Assembly: GCF_008329945.1 (NCBI RefSeq)
Contig: NZ_CP035807.1
Span: 3,534,001 to 3,598,000 of the forward strand
From: Thiospirochaeta perfilievii
GTDB lineage: Bacteria; Spirochaetota; Spirochaetia; DSM-2461
Reading direction: 5' to 3'
DNA: 64,000 nt
Shown here: positions 28,629 to 38,161 of the stretch, in pieces
Numbering within the stretch: position 1 is the first letter of the stretch
How the letters are laid out: every line of letters begins with the position of its first letter
Program-made: the position numbers and the translations under genes
Notes under the pieces: model-generated
The model's database searches: none
What the model saw: only the letters and a program-made list of their open reading frames with translations
What the model was told of the DNA's origin: nothing

Positions 28629-29604
28629 TATTAGGAATTATCTAATAGATAATAAAATTTTTAATAAAAATATTTTAGTAGCGTTATCTGGTGGCCCAGA
28701 TTCAGTATCTCTACTTTTTCTGTTAAATTCAGTAAAAGAAGAGTTTTCTATAAACCTCTCTGCAGCATATGTAAACCACGGTTTAAGATCAAAGGAAGAG
28801 AATCTAGTCGATTATGATATTGTAAAAGAGCACTGTTCAAACCTCGGGGTAAAATTACATGTTAAAATATTTAAGCAGGGAGAAATATTTGAGATATCCA
28901 AGGAGAGAAGAAATAGTATTGAGTCTGTTTCTAGGGAGTTAAGATATAACTTCTTTAATCAACTTGTTGCTAAAGATGATTTAATAGCAGTTGCCCACAA
29001 TAGAGATGATCAAATCGAAACACAAATTATGCGTTTTTTTCAAGGTAGTTCATATGAGGGTTTGATTGGAATAAAAAGCGAACGAGGGAATATTATACGT
29101 CCCTTGATAAATATAGAGAAGAGTTACCTATTAAGTTATCTAAATAGTGAAAGAATTAAATTTGCCCTTGATAAAACAAATAGTGAGAATGATTATCTAA
29201 GAAATAAAATTCGTAATATCCTTATTCCAACAATAGAGGAAGTTTTTCCATCTTTTAGAAACTCTTTATCAAAACTAGAAGGAAAACTAATAGATTTAAA
29301 TCAATTTATTAATCTAAAATCAAAGGATTTAGAGTGGACTAATATCTTAGGTTCTTGGGTTACAAGTTACAATGATTTCTTGAATTTGTCCTACTTAGAG
29401 CGAGAAAATGAGATATATAGGGTTTTTGATAAAACATTTCATGGAGATATTCCTAGCTACCGACTTCCTAATAGATTTCTTAAGCCTATTAGAAAACTAA
29501 ACTTTAAAAACAATGAGATTATTTTAGAAGGTCACGGAATACAGTTTTATAGGAATAAAGAACATTTAATTTGGACCCTGTTGAATAATAAACTATTAAA
29601 ATAG
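28618..29604 (+). CDS. tilS: tRNA(Ile)-lysidine synthetase
   Basis: 328 residues. TilS converts C34 of the AUA-reading tRNA-Ile to lysidine. The PP-loop ATPase motif VALSGGPDSVSLLFLL is at about residues 21-36, followed by YVNHGLR and the AHNRDDQIETQIMRF motif. It is a shorter form, lacking much of the C-terminal domain of the 430-residue enterobacterial enzyme. TTG start inside the end of pth. Confidence 0.92.
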   Translation: MINSIRNYLIDNKIFNKNILVALSGGPDSVSLLFLLNSVKEEFSINLSAAYVNHGLRSKEENLVDYDIVKEHCSNLGVKLHVKIFKQGEIFEISKERRNSIESVSRELRYNFFNQLVAKDDLIAVAHNRDDQIETQIMRFFQGSSYEGLIGIKSERGNIIRPLINIEKSYLLSYLNSERIKFALDKTNSENDYLRNKIRNILIPTIEEVFPSFRNSLSKLEGKLIDLNQFINLKSKDLEWTNILGSWVTSYNDFLNLSYLERENEIYRVFDKTFHGDIPSYRLPNRFLKPIRKLNFKNNEIILEGHGIQFYRNKEHLIWTLLNNKLLK

Positions 29605-29648
29605 TTAAATATGTTGTAGATAAATAAAATCATCATTAAAATAAATGT

Positions 29649-30974
29649 ATGATAAAGCATTTTATAATAACTTCTCTACTCTTTATATTTTCGATAAATA
29701 TCTTTTCTTTAGATGGACTTAATAAAGACAAGTTGCTATCTAAGGAACTTTTTAATAGTTATAAAGAGGATATTACTTTAGAGCAACTAAATAAGGTTTT
29801 AGAGTTTGATAAAAATAATCAGGTAGCATTAATTAGTAAAGCGATCTATCTAGATAAAAATAACTATGACTTGAATTTAGTTAAGAAAAACTTGGAACTC
29901 TCAACCCTCCCAACCTTTGAGAGTCAGTTACACTATATAACAACTCTGTATAGACTAAATATGTATGAGCAAGTTCTTGGTTATACATCCAAAATAGATT
30001 TAGGAGATATAGGCAGAATGGATGTTTTATTCTATATTGCTGATTCCTATATTAGAACAGGACAAAATATGGATGCTTTAAAGATAATAAAAAGTGCCCA
30101 ACATCAATATCCTAATGAAGTTAAATTTTATGAATTAGAATATCTAATAAAACCATTAAGAATAAATTTAACAAAAGTTTTAAACAGAGAAACATCCCTT
30201 CAGAGTTTAATAAGACTATATCAGAGGTGTTCTGGTCTAGTTCCAAAAATTACGATTGAGGTATTATTAAATAAACAACTTAGAAAAGCTAATATAAATG
30301 AGATTAATGGTTTAGTTGGTAACTACATGGTTATACCTCTGTTGCTTAAAATATTACCCAAAGAAGAACTCTCTGGATTCTATTATTTGGATACAAATAG
30401 TGATACATATCCAGATACCCAATTTTGTCTACAAAACGGTATTATTGAATATAAAAAAATAGACTCTAATCAGGATAATATATATGAGCTACAGTTTTAT
30501 TTTAATGATTCAATCCCATATTTAATAAGATATAATGAGTCTGAATTATATTATGATAACTACCCGTTTATTGATAAAATACTCTTAAGTGAGAGACCTG
30601 ATTACAAAAAAGAGTATGACTTATATAAATCATATACAAAATTTAAAATTCCAAACCCTATTATTAATAGTAAGATTAAATTAGATTTTAGTCTATTAGA
30701 TCGATTAAAGACCATATCCATAACAACATATCACAATAACCAGTTAGTAGACAAAAAAAAGTTTATCAATGATAACACCTATTTTTTATTAGAAGAGTAT
30801 AATAAGTATGGTGGTTTTGACTTATCTACATATTTTGAGGATAATATAAAAAAATACAGTCTAGAGGATATAAACTCTGATGGCTTATTTGATATATATA
30901 AAAAGTTTAGTGATGATCTTGTAATTGAAACCAAATACAATCAGGAGAATTTAGAAAACTGGTGGCTAAAGTGA
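29649..30974 (+). CDS. exported TPR-like protein with calcium-loop-like motifs
   Basis: 441 residues with signal peptide about 1-20 (MIKHFIITSLLFIFSINIFS). About 30-160 looks like tetratricopeptide helices (LDKNNQVALISKAIYL, FYIADSYIRTGQNMDALKII). The C-terminal half has three D-x-(N/D)-x-D-x loops (DTNSDTYPD, DSNQDNIYE, DINSDGLFD) reminiscent of thrombospondin-type or dockerin-like calcium sites, set in a toxin-repeat-like YELQFYF/YDLYK pattern. Proteins of this shape are common in Treponema but have no assigned role. It overlaps the protease gene downstream by a few bases, so the two may work together. Confidence 0.65.
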   Translation: MIKHFIITSLLFIFSINIFSLDGLNKDKLLSKELFNSYKEDITLEQLNKVLEFDKNNQVALISKAIYLDKNNYDLNLVKKNLELSTLPTFESQLHYITTLYRLNMYEQVLGYTSKIDLGDIGRMDVLFYIADSYIRTGQNMDALKIIKSAQHQYPNEVKFYELEYLIKPLRINLTKVLNRETSLQSLIRLYQRCSGLVPKITIEVLLNKQLRKANINEINGLVGNYMVIPLLLKILPKEELSGFYYLDTNSDTYPDTQFCLQNGIIEYKKIDSNQDNIYELQFYFNDSIPYLIRYNESELYYDNYPFIDKILLSERPDYKKEYDLYKSYTKFKIPNPIINSKIKLDFSLLDRLKTISITTYHNNQLVDKKKFINDNTYFLLEEYNKYGGFDLSTYFEDNIKKYSLEDINSDGLFDIYKKFSDDLVIETKYNQENLENWWLK

Positions 30975-32698
30975 AGAAGTTTGTTTATATAATTGTTGTT
31001 TTATTTTTATCTTGCACAACCGAATTAATTGAGTATGAAGCTGACTTGGATGTTATTATTGTTGAAGAGATTAACAGTTGTTTAGATGAGTCTAATATTT
31101 CAAAAGCATTTCAACTGTTAGTTTATTATGAGGATATAACAGGGGGGAGTGAGCAACTAGATGAGAGTAAAATTAAATTGCATAGTTTAATGACTACAAA
31201 ACTTAATGAGTATATTTTAAATGAAGATTGGAGTAATTTTTTTATATTATATCAAAATCTTGAGATTCTAAGGTTTAACACAGATGAGTATCAATACAAT
31301 AACTATCTTTATCAATATCTAATTAAAGATACTTCTGCAATATTAAGTAAGTCTGGAGTCTTTTTAGGGGAAGATGAGTTAGACTATTCTAAACTTAGCA
31401 GTGATCAATTAGTCGATCTAGAGATTGAGTATAATAAAGTCTCTCCAAGTAGTGACTATCCAAAATTAGTTAGTGAGCTCAATAGTCGAAATACCTATAT
31501 TAAAAGTGATATAGGAAATAATGAATACATAGACGGAAGTATAACTGTTTTTGTAAACAAAGGGATAAGTTTTCAAAATGGTGTAGGGACCCAGGATATT
31601 GTGGTAGGAAGTGGCTTCTTTATTGATAAGCTTGGGTATGCCGTTACCAATTACCATGTAGTTGAGTCTTTAGTAGACACAGAGTATGAGGGTGTTGCTA
31701 ATCTTTATATTAAACTAAATGGATTAATTGATAAAATCCCTGCAAAAATTGTAGGCTGGGATAAGGTTTTAGATCTTGCTTTAATAAAGGTTTCTCATAT
31801 TCCTGAGTATGTCTTTTCCTTTGCAAAGGATAATGATATTAGTATTGGGGATAGGGTTCTTGCATTAGGTTCTCCTGGTGGATTAGGTAGTACTGTAACA
31901 TCAGGAATTGTCTCTGCAAAAAACAGATCTCTTCTTGAGATCGGATCTGTTATACAGATTGATAGTGCTATAAATCCTGGAAATAGTGGTGGACCATTAA
32001 TTGATAACAATAATAGGGTAACAAATGTCGTATTTGCTGGGATAGAGGACTTTGAAGGGATTAACTTTGCAATACCAGTTAAATACTTAAAAAATAAATT
32101 ACAGGAACTCTATATGGGGGGGGAAGTTAAGCACCCTTGGTTAGGAGCTGGCTTAGTATATAGAAAAAATAGTATAGAGGTTGTTTATGTTAAGCCTAAA
32201 TCACCAGCCTTTTATTTAGGTTTAAATAAGAGTGACATTATAGTATCTATAAATGAAAAAAAATTCTCATCAATTATTGATATTCAAGACTATATTATGG
32301 GCTTTAATATTGGAGAAATAGTAAAGGTCAACTTTAAAAGGGGTAGTAGTTATTATGAAAAGTATATGACCCTTGGCGAGAGGCCTAAAGTTATCATGGA
32401 GAGTATAATAACTGGAGATACATCAGATAAGTTATATATTCCTCTTTTTGGAATGGATATTAGATATACAGGAAAAATATTGTGGAATAAGGAGTATCTT
32501 ATAAATGATGTATATCCTGGAACCATTGCAGACGAGTTAAGTCTTCAAGTTGGAGATATAATAGAAGTTAAGGATTGGGAGTATAATAAGGATTTAAAAT
32601 CTGTTATTTTACAGTTTGTAATACAGAGTAAAAAGGAAGGTTTTTGGGAGAAATCCATACAGGTCGCTGCTCCTATAAATGTTAATTTCTTTATATAA
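30971..32698 (+). CDS. HtrA/DegP-like serine protease lipoprotein with PDZ domain
   Basis: About 575 residues. The N-terminus is a lipoprotein signal ending LFLSC. I chose GTG 30971, which gives VKKFVYIIVVLFLSC and overlaps the upstream stop; GTG 30962 is an alternative. A helical region of about 170 residues precedes a trypsin-like domain with the triad His (VTNYHVVE), Asp (LDLALIKV) and Ser (NPGNSGGPL). A PDZ domain follows (about 390-475, VKPKSPAFYLGLNKSDIIVSIN), and a second, weaker PDZ-like stretch (VYPGTIADELSLQVGDIIEV) lies near the end. Likely an envelope quality-control protease anchored to a membrane. Confidence 0.85.
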   Translation: MKKFVYIIVVLFLSCTTELIEYEADLDVIIVEEINSCLDESNISKAFQLLVYYEDITGGSEQLDESKIKLHSLMTTKLNEYILNEDWSNFFILYQNLEILRFNTDEYQYNNYLYQYLIKDTSAILSKSGVFLGEDELDYSKLSSDQLVDLEIEYNKVSPSSDYPKLVSELNSRNTYIKSDIGNNEYIDGSITVFVNKGISFQNGVGTQDIVVGSGFFIDKLGYAVTNYHVVESLVDTEYEGVANLYIKLNGLIDKIPAKIVGWDKVLDLALIKVSHIPEYVFSFAKDNDISIGDRVLALGSPGGLGSTVTSGIVSAKNRSLLEIGSVIQIDSAINPGNSGGPLIDNNNRVTNVVFAGIEDFEGINFAIPVKYLKNKLQELYMGGEVKHPWLGAGLVYRKNSIEVVYVKPKSPAFYLGLNKSDIIVSINEKKFSSIIDIQDYIMGFNIGEIVKVNFKRGSSYYEKYMTLGERPKVIMESIITGDTSDKLYIPLFGMDIRYTGKILWNKEYLINDVYPGTIADELSLQVGDIIEVKDWEYNKDLKSVILQFVIQSKKEGFWEKSIQVAAPINVNFFI

Positions 32699-32750
32699 AG
32701 AATTGATAGATTTATTGATGTAAATTGAACCTTACTATATAGTATCAGAT

Positions 32751-34559
32751 ATGATAGACGAACAAGAATTAATACGGAATTTCTGTATAATAGCACATAT
32801 CGATCATGGTAAGTCCACATTGGCAGATAGATTCATTGAGAAATCACAGATTATTTCTTCAAGAGAGTTCCAAAGTCAACTATTAGACTCTATGGATATT
32901 GAGAGAGAGCGGGGTATAACTATAAAATCCCAAGCAGTTACCATCCCTTTTACAAGTAAAGATGGTAAGACATATAAGCTTAATCTTGTTGATACTCCAG
33001 GACATGTAGATTTTTCCTATGAGGTATCAAGGGCTATAGCCTCATGCGAAGGAGCTTTATTACTCGTGGATGCAACCCAGGGAGTTGAAGCTCAAACTCT
33101 CTCAAATATGTATATGGCTGTGGAGCAGGACTTAGAAATAATTCCAGTTGTAAATAAAATGGATCTACCAAGTGCAGATATTGGAAGAATTAGAGAGCAG
33201 GTCGATCATGATCTAGGATTAGACCCAGATTTAATCTTTCCTGTTTCTGCTAAATTCGGAACTGGTGTTGATGAGTTATTAGAAGGTATTATTGAGTGGA
33301 TCCCTTCTCCTAAGGGAACTTTAGATAAACCTTTAAAGGCAAATATCTTTGACTCACACTATGACCCTTATAAAGGGGTAATAATGCATGTTCGTGTATT
33401 TGATGGAGAGTTGAAACTAGGGGAAGATATAAAGTTTTACTCAACCGGGAAGGTTAATAAGGTAGAAGAGTTAGGTTATTTTAGAATAACTAGAGACTCT
33501 AAAAAATCTTTAAAAGCTGGTGAAGTTGGTTATATAATAGCGGGAATTAAAGATATTAGTGAAGTTCGTGTTGGGGACACTATAACAACTTTGAAAAATC
33601 CTTGTGAAGAACCATTAGATGGTTTTAGGGATGTAAAGCCTGTTGTATTCTCTTCAATATATCCAGTAGATGCAGACCAGTATGAGGATTTACAAGCTGC
33701 AATAGATAAGTTAAGACTTAACGATGCATCTTTAGTCTACGAGAAAGATTCATCGGCAGCCCTAGGTCTTGGATTTCGATGTGGGTTTTTAGGACTTCTA
33801 CATTTAGAAGTAATACAAGAGCGTCTTGAGAGAGAGTTTGGATTAAATATCGTATTAACTTCTCCATCTGTAAGGTATAGAATAACTCCTAAATCAGGAG
33901 AGGTTTATTTTTTAGATAATCCAACAGAATTTCCTGATCCAGGGGTTATTGAAAGAGCTGAAGAGCCATATATTAATGCTGTTATAATTACCCCTTCTGA
34001 ATACCTAGGTAATATTATGAATCTATGTACAGCAAAACGTGGGATACAGACTGAGTTGGAGTATCTAGATGAGAAAAGAGTGGAGATTAAATATGAGATG
34101 CCACTTGCTGAGATCCTATTCGATTTTTACGACAGGTTAAAGTCTGTTTCCAGGGGTTACGCTTCATTTGATTATGAAGAGAATGACTTTAAAGAGACTG
34201 AACTTGTAAAACTAGATATTCTTCTAAATGGAGATGTTGTAGATGCTCTATCCCAGTTAGTATTTAAAGGAAGTGCCTATGATAAAGCCCGAAACGTATG
34301 TAAGAGATTAAAGGGTGAAATTAGTAGACATCAATTTAAAATACCAATCCAAGGGGCAATTGGTAGCAGTATTATTGCTCGAGAGACAATACCTGCATTA
34401 AGAAAAGATGTTACTTCTAAATGTTATGGTGGAGACATCTCTAGGAAAAAGAAACTTTTAGAGAAGCAAAAAGAGGGTAAAAAGAGAATGAAGATGGTTG
34501 GTCGAGTTGAGCTTCCTCAAAATGCCTTTTTATCAGTTTTAAGAACAGATGAGGAGTAA
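32751..34559 (+). CDS. lepA: elongation factor 4 (LepA)
   Basis: 602 residues, the normal length. EF-4 is a ribosome-bound GTPase, reported to back-translocate stalled ribosomes or aid subunit assembly. G1 [17 protein letters not shown]2 [11 protein letters not shown]3 [12 protein letters not shown] and G4 NKMDLP are intact. The LepA-specific C-terminal domain ends [14 protein letters not shown]. It is separated from the protease gene by 52 bases. Confidence 0.97.
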   Translation: MIDEQELIRNFCIIAHIDHGKSTLADRFIEKSQIISSREFQSQLLDSMDIERERGITIKSQAVTIPFTSKDGKTYKLNLVDTPGHVDFSYEVSRAIASCEGALLLVDATQGVEAQTLSNMYMAVEQDLEIIPVVNKMDLPSADIGRIREQVDHDLGLDPDLIFPVSAKFGTGVDELLEGIIEWIPSPKGTLDKPLKANIFDSHYDPYKGVIMHVRVFDGELKLGEDIKFYSTGKVNKVEELGYFRITRDSKKSLKAGEVGYIIAGIKDISEVRVGDTITTLKNPCEEPLDGFRDVKPVVFSSIYPVDADQYEDLQAAIDKLRLNDASLVYEKDSSAALGLGFRCGFLGLLHLEVIQERLEREFGLNIVLTSPSVRYRITPKSGEVYFLDNPTEFPDPGVIERAEEPYINAVIITPSEYLGNIMNLCTAKRGIQTELEYLDEKRVEIKYEMPLAEILFDFYDRLKSVSRGYASFDYEENDFKETELVKLDILLNGDVVDALSQLVFKGSAYDKARNVCKRLKGEISRHQFKIPIQGAIGSSIIARETIPALRKDVTSKCYGGDISRKKKLLEKQKEGKKRMKMVGRVELPQNAFLSVLRTDEE

Positions 34560-34631
34560 TCTTATTTTATTCATTGATTAATGTGGGTATAAAGGTTATA
34601 TTGTTAATATATTTATTTTAATGAGGTCATA

Positions 34632-34871
34632 ATGGAGACAGGAACAGTAAAGTGGTTTAATTCTACTAAAGGATACGGTTTCATTACACAAGCTAATGGA
34701 AATGATTTATTTGTACACACAAGTGGAATTAACGGTTACATTGATGAAGGTGATACTGTGGAGTTTGAAATTGGTGATGGTCAAAAAGGCCCTTGCGCAA
34801 TCAATGTAAAAAAGTTTAATTTAGTTTTTAATCAATTTTTTATATTTCAAATCATAAAAAAAGGAAGATAA
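34632..34871 (+). CDS. cold shock protein with C-terminal extension
   Basis: 79 residues. RNP1 (KGYGFIT) and RNP2 (DLFVHTS) identify a CspA-type RNA-binding fold. The normal protein would end near [10 protein letters not shown] at about residue 63, but the frame continues with [17 protein letters not shown]. The stop codon (34869-34871) lies within the terminator hairpin, so the tail is translated from terminator sequence. Either a compact gene-terminator overlap or loss of an earlier stop would explain this. Confidence 0.9.
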   Translation: METGTVKWFNSTKGYGFITQANGNDLFVHTSGINGYIDEGDTVEFEIGDGQKGPCAINVKKFNLVFNQFFIFQIIKKGR

Positions 34872-34886
34872 TATCTTCCTTTTTTT
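34856..34886. terminator. bidirectional intrinsic terminator overlapping the cold shock gene stop
   Basis: GGAAGAT-aat-ATCTTCC stem (34863-34879) flanked by A7 and T7, so it can work in both directions. It serves the cold shock gene on the plus strand, whose stop TAA spans the end of the left arm and the loop. It also serves the minus-strand gene, whose stop begins two bases beyond the T tract. Confidence 0.85.
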
Positions 34887-34887
34887 A

Positions 34888-35172
34888 TTAATTTTTATTT
34901 CGTTTTAATTTTAAAGAGTATATGTTATTAAAGATATCCCGAATATTTGATTCATCCATTCTGTTTCTATCAGATAGATCTTGAAGATCTTCAATAAATC
35001 TTTCTTCCATATTATAAACTCTCGCTTCCAGCTCTCCAGAGCTAATAAAAGAGGTTAAATCATTCTCTCTATTTGACATCTCTATACACTCTAAGGCTAT
35101 ATTATTTGCTAGATACCATCTTACATCATTTAACTCAAATGAGTATTCTTTCATTAATTCTTTAATATTCAT
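34888..35172 (-). CDS. small conserved-looking helical protein, unknown function
   Basis: 94 residues, mostly predicted helix (MNIKELMKEYSFELNDVRWYLANNIALECIEM), with charged residues throughout and a basic end (LKLKRNKN). No signal peptide or membrane segment. It is convergent with the cold shock gene and shares its bidirectional terminator. No clear Shine-Dalgarno site precedes the ATG. The family is not recognised. Confidence 0.55.
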   Translation of the reverse strand: MNIKELMKEYSFELNDVRWYLANNIALECIEMSNRENDLTSFISSGELEARVYNMEERFIEDLQDLSDRNRMDESNIRDIFNNIYSLKLKRNKN

Positions 35173-35244
35173 ATAGTCTATTATGCATATATTTAACTCT
35201 TTTTCTATTGCTATAAATTAATCATAAGGGTAAAGTTTTAAAAT

Positions 35245-35805
35245 ATGCTTATATTAAATAACTATAAAGAACTATATAATACTAAAAAAGAAATTGTTGT
35301 TTTTGATCTTGAAACCACGGGTTTAAACCCAAAGAGTGAGAGGATTATAGAAATTGGTGCCCTTAAAATTAGGGATAATGAAATTGTAGACCGGTTATCA
35401 ATGTTAGTTAACCCTGGAATACCTGTTCCATTCTATTCCACAAAGGTAAATGGTATAACTACTGATATGTTAATAGGGTGTATTAGTGATATTGAGGGCG
35501 TTAAACAGTTTATTGAATTCTCTAAAAACTGTATAATTGTAGCTCATAATATATCCTTTGATATCGGTTTTATTAACTCGTATTTAGAGAGAGCTAATAC
35601 TCCAATATTAGAAAATATGTTAGTAGATACAGTAAGATTAGCTAGGAAAGCTTTCCCTGGTGAGAAAAAATACTCCCTTGGTATAATTGCTTCTAGGCTT
35701 AATATTGATGTTTTAAATGCACACAGAGCTGAAGATGATGCCAGGGTATGTTATGAGTTGTATACTATGTGCATAAATAAACTAAAAAATACGGAGATGA
35801 TTTAA
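35245..35805 (+). CDS. DnaQ/PolC-type 3'-5' exonuclease
   Basis: 186 residues, a free-standing DEDDh exonuclease. Exo I VFDLETTGLNP (DxE), Exo II HNISFDIGF and Exo III HRAEDDARV are all present. Such proteins are proofreading subunits (DnaQ-like) or housekeeping RNases. It sits 2 bases before rnhA, so the pair forms a small nucleic-acid processing operon. Whether it serves as the replicative proofreading subunit cannot be told here. Confidence 0.87.
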   Translation: MLILNNYKELYNTKKEIVVFDLETTGLNPKSERIIEIGALKIRDNEIVDRLSMLVNPGIPVPFYSTKVNGITTDMLIGCISDIEGVKQFIEFSKNCIIVAHNISFDIGFINSYLERANTPILENMLVDTVRLARKAFPGEKKYSLGIIASRLNIDVLNAHRAEDDARVCYELYTMCINKLKNTEMI

Positions 35806-35807
35806 AG

Positions 35808-36251
35808 ATGAATATAATTATATATACAGATGGTGGTTGCACCGGAAATCCAGGTCCAGGAGGCTGGGGTAGTGTCCTTTTAGTTGATGGGAAGGAGATT
35901 CTTTTATCCGGAGGTGATGAATCTACGACTAACAATAAGATGGAGTTAACTGCTGTAATAAAGGCCCTTGAGTATATTGGTGCAGAGTTTGGTTTTAAAA
36001 ATAATTTATCAATATATACAGACTCCCAATATGTTAAAAATGGTATTACAAGTTGGATTATAAATTGGGAAAAAAATGGTTGGAAAACAGCTGCAAAAAA
36101 ACCTGTAAAAAATAAAGAGTTATGGATAGAGTTAAGAACTCTTACAAAAATGACAGAGATTAAATGGTTTTGGGTAAAAGGTCATTCTGGAGATAAATAT
36201 AATGAGATATGTGACAGCTTAGTTGCAGAAGAAAGAGCTAAATTTTTCTAA
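35808..36251 (+). CDS. rnhA: ribonuclease HI
   Basis: 147 residues. RNase H1 degrades RNA in RNA-DNA hybrids. Motifs: IYTDGGCTGNPGPGGWGSVL (first catalytic Asp), NNKMELTAVIKAL (Glu), IYTDSQYVKNGI (second Asp) and WVKGHSGDKYNEICDSLV (His and final Asp). The handle region (WIINWEKNGWKTAAKKPVKN) is typical of bacterial type 1 enzymes. Confidence 0.95.
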   Translation: MNIIIYTDGGCTGNPGPGGWGSVLLVDGKEILLSGGDESTTNNKMELTAVIKALEYIGAEFGFKNNLSIYTDSQYVKNGITSWIINWEKNGWKTAAKKPVKNKELWIELRTLTKMTEIKWFWVKGHSGDKYNEICDSLVAEERAKFF

Positions 36252-36310
36252 TAAAATAGAAAAATGTCTTAAAGCACACTATAATTATTGTATGTATAAA
36301 AGGAATTAAT

Positions 36311-37642
36311 ATGGCTAGGAAGTATATATCATTAGATATTTTAGATAGTTTAGAAAAAACACAATTAGATACTATTACTAAAAATCCTATTAAAATTTTA
36401 TGTAAAAATTTTGATACAGAAGAGCAGGAGATAAAGCTTCTTAATGAACTCTACAAAAAAAACCCCAATTTTTGGAGTGACGAAAATAATAAATGGTCCT
36501 ACTATATAAATGAGAAGGATATTGTTGACTTTAAAGAAGGGAAAGAGATAGAAGAGGATTTTTATGGCTTTAATGAGTTTTACAAAGAAGCTACACAACT
36601 CTCTGATGAAAAAAGGTTAGAAGGTTTAAAGGATAATAAAAGTAGGCTTAAACTCCTTGATTTAAAGAGATTAAAGAAAGATGAAGAAATTGGTGAAGCT
36701 TTAATTTCTAGTACCAATGAGACTATAATGCTAAATAAAGTCATTTTTGATGACTTAATGAAGTTGACTCCTGAAAAAGCTAAAATTAAGTCTAAAAAAT
36801 CAGTTGATGAGACGACAGAGATTGTTAAAATTGCATCAAACCTTTTAGGGGATTACTCAGGAGATTACTCTATATTTTCAGAGTTAATTAAGAAATCCAA
36901 CGGATCTACAATTAAACATATGACAAGAACATTTGTTATGTCTTTATCCTTTTATAAATATTATAACAAACTATTAAATAATGGTTATGCATCAAAAGTA
37001 AGAGTTAATTTTGTGGCTAAATATAGGGATAAATATGAAAAACTTTTACCCCATGAAAAAAACTTCCACTTAATTACCCTTGAACGTGTTTTTATGGGTG
37101 GAATGTCCACTGTATCAGAATTAGAATCAAATGCAATTGGTGTTGGTTTTCTACTACATGATATAGGTAAACAGGTAGATTTAGAATATTTTGAAGGATC
37201 AGAGGGATATATTAAGGATAGGATTCAAGCCCATGTAACTAATGGTTTTAATGAACTCCTAAAACGAACCGTATATCCACCTGTTGTTTCTGCAATTGCT
37301 GGTTTTCATCATGAATATTATGGGGACGATAGTGGATATGGTCCCTTAAGAGACTTTATTAAGCGAAAATTTCCAGAGGGAACAAAGTGTGATCACTGTA
37401 TATCATACTCACTAAAAGATGTATATAATGGAAATGCACTATGTTTCTTTCCTGCTAAATTGTTAGAGATTGTTGATGTTTACGATGCATTAACAGACCC
37501 TGAGAGAAAGTATAGGGAGCCTCTAACACCAATTGCTGCAATTGAGTTTATGAGGGATGTTTTTATAAAGGAACATGTTAAGGTAGATCCAATACTTTTT
37601 GATATGTTTGAGTTATTTTTAATTGATTCAGGAGAGATTTAG
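36311..37642 (+). CDS. HD-GYP-like phosphodiesterase
   Basis: 443 residues. The C-terminal half is an HD-GYP domain: FLLHDIGK (HD pair), AHVTNGFNEL, FHHEYYGDDSGYGPL and EIVDVYDALTDPERKYREPLTP. HD-GYP enzymes hydrolyse cyclic di-GMP. The signature reads GYG in place of GYP, with a four-residue spacer after HHE, and a CDHC-containing insert follows. The N-terminal 230 residues are helical and charged and match nothing I know. The gene is followed without a gap by the UPF0178 gene. Confidence 0.8.
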   Translation: MARKYISLDILDSLEKTQLDTITKNPIKILCKNFDTEEQEIKLLNELYKKNPNFWSDENNKWSYYINEKDIVDFKEGKEIEEDFYGFNEFYKEATQLSDEKRLEGLKDNKSRLKLLDLKRLKKDEEIGEALISSTNETIMLNKVIFDDLMKLTPEKAKIKSKKSVDETTEIVKIASNLLGDYSGDYSIFSELIKKSNGSTIKHMTRTFVMSLSFYKYYNKLLNNGYASKVRVNFVAKYRDKYEKLLPHEKNFHLITLERVFMGGMSTVSELESNAIGVGFLLHDIGKQVDLEYFEGSEGYIKDRIQAHVTNGFNELLKRTVYPPVVSAIAGFHHEYYGDDSGYGPLRDFIKRKFPEGTKCDHCISYSLKDVYNGNALCFFPAKLLEIVDVYDALTDPERKYREPLTPIAAIEFMRDVFIKEHVKVDPILFDMFELFLIDSGEI

Positions 37643-38091
37643 TGAGAATATGGGTAGATGCAGACTCATGTCCAGTTAAAATAAGAGAGATTATTTCCAA
37701 GGCGGCAAAAAGAGTAGAAATTGAAGCCTTATATGTCGCAAATAGAGTTATACCTGTACAGGAGCATGATTATATAAGAAAGATTGTTACAAGTAACGAA
37801 GATCAAAGTGCTGATAAGTATATATTAGATAATATTAAAGAGAGCGATATTGTTATTACTAGAGATATACCACTTGCAGATGAATTAGTTAATGAGGGTT
37901 TAACAGTACTTAATGATAGAGGTGATATCTATACTAAGGAGAATATAAAGGAGAGACTCTCAATTAGGGATTTTATGAAAGAAGCCCGGGAGTTAGGATT
38001 AGGTTATGAATCTACAAACCGTTTTGGTCCTAAGGATGTTCAAAATTTCTCAAACTCTTTTGATAAGATATTAAGACAAAAAACAAGCTAG
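37642..38091 (+). CDS. UPF0178 (YaiI/YqxD) family protein
   Basis: 149 residues with the family N-terminus MRIWVDADSCPVKIREII (PIN-like fold), DKYILDNIKESDIVITRDIPLA and VLNDRGDIYT. The family is thought to be PIN-related but has no firm biochemical role. Its GTG start overlaps the TAG stop of the previous gene. Its own stop codon lies within the loop of its terminator hairpin. Confidence 0.88.
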   Translation: MRIWVDADSCPVKIREIISKAAKRVEIEALYVANRVIPVQEHDYIRKIVTSNEDQSADKYILDNIKESDIVITRDIPLADELVNEGLTVLNDRGDIYTKENIKERLSIRDFMKEARELGLGYESTNRFGPKDVQNFSNSFDKILRQKTS

Positions 38092-38103
38092 TTGTTTTTT
38101 GTC
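38075..38103 (+). terminator. intrinsic terminator with the gene's stop codon in its loop
   Basis: A 12-bp stem (GACAAAAAACAA at 38075, TTGTTTTTTGTC at 38092) encloses the 5-base loop GCTAG, which contains part of the TAG stop codon of the UPF0178 gene. The stem's own T6 run forms part of the right arm. It may also act on the converging minus-strand transcript. Confidence 0.65.
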
Positions 38104-38161
38104 CTGATCAATGACTTCTGATAATATATATTCTGTCTACTTATATATTATATAAAAGAAC

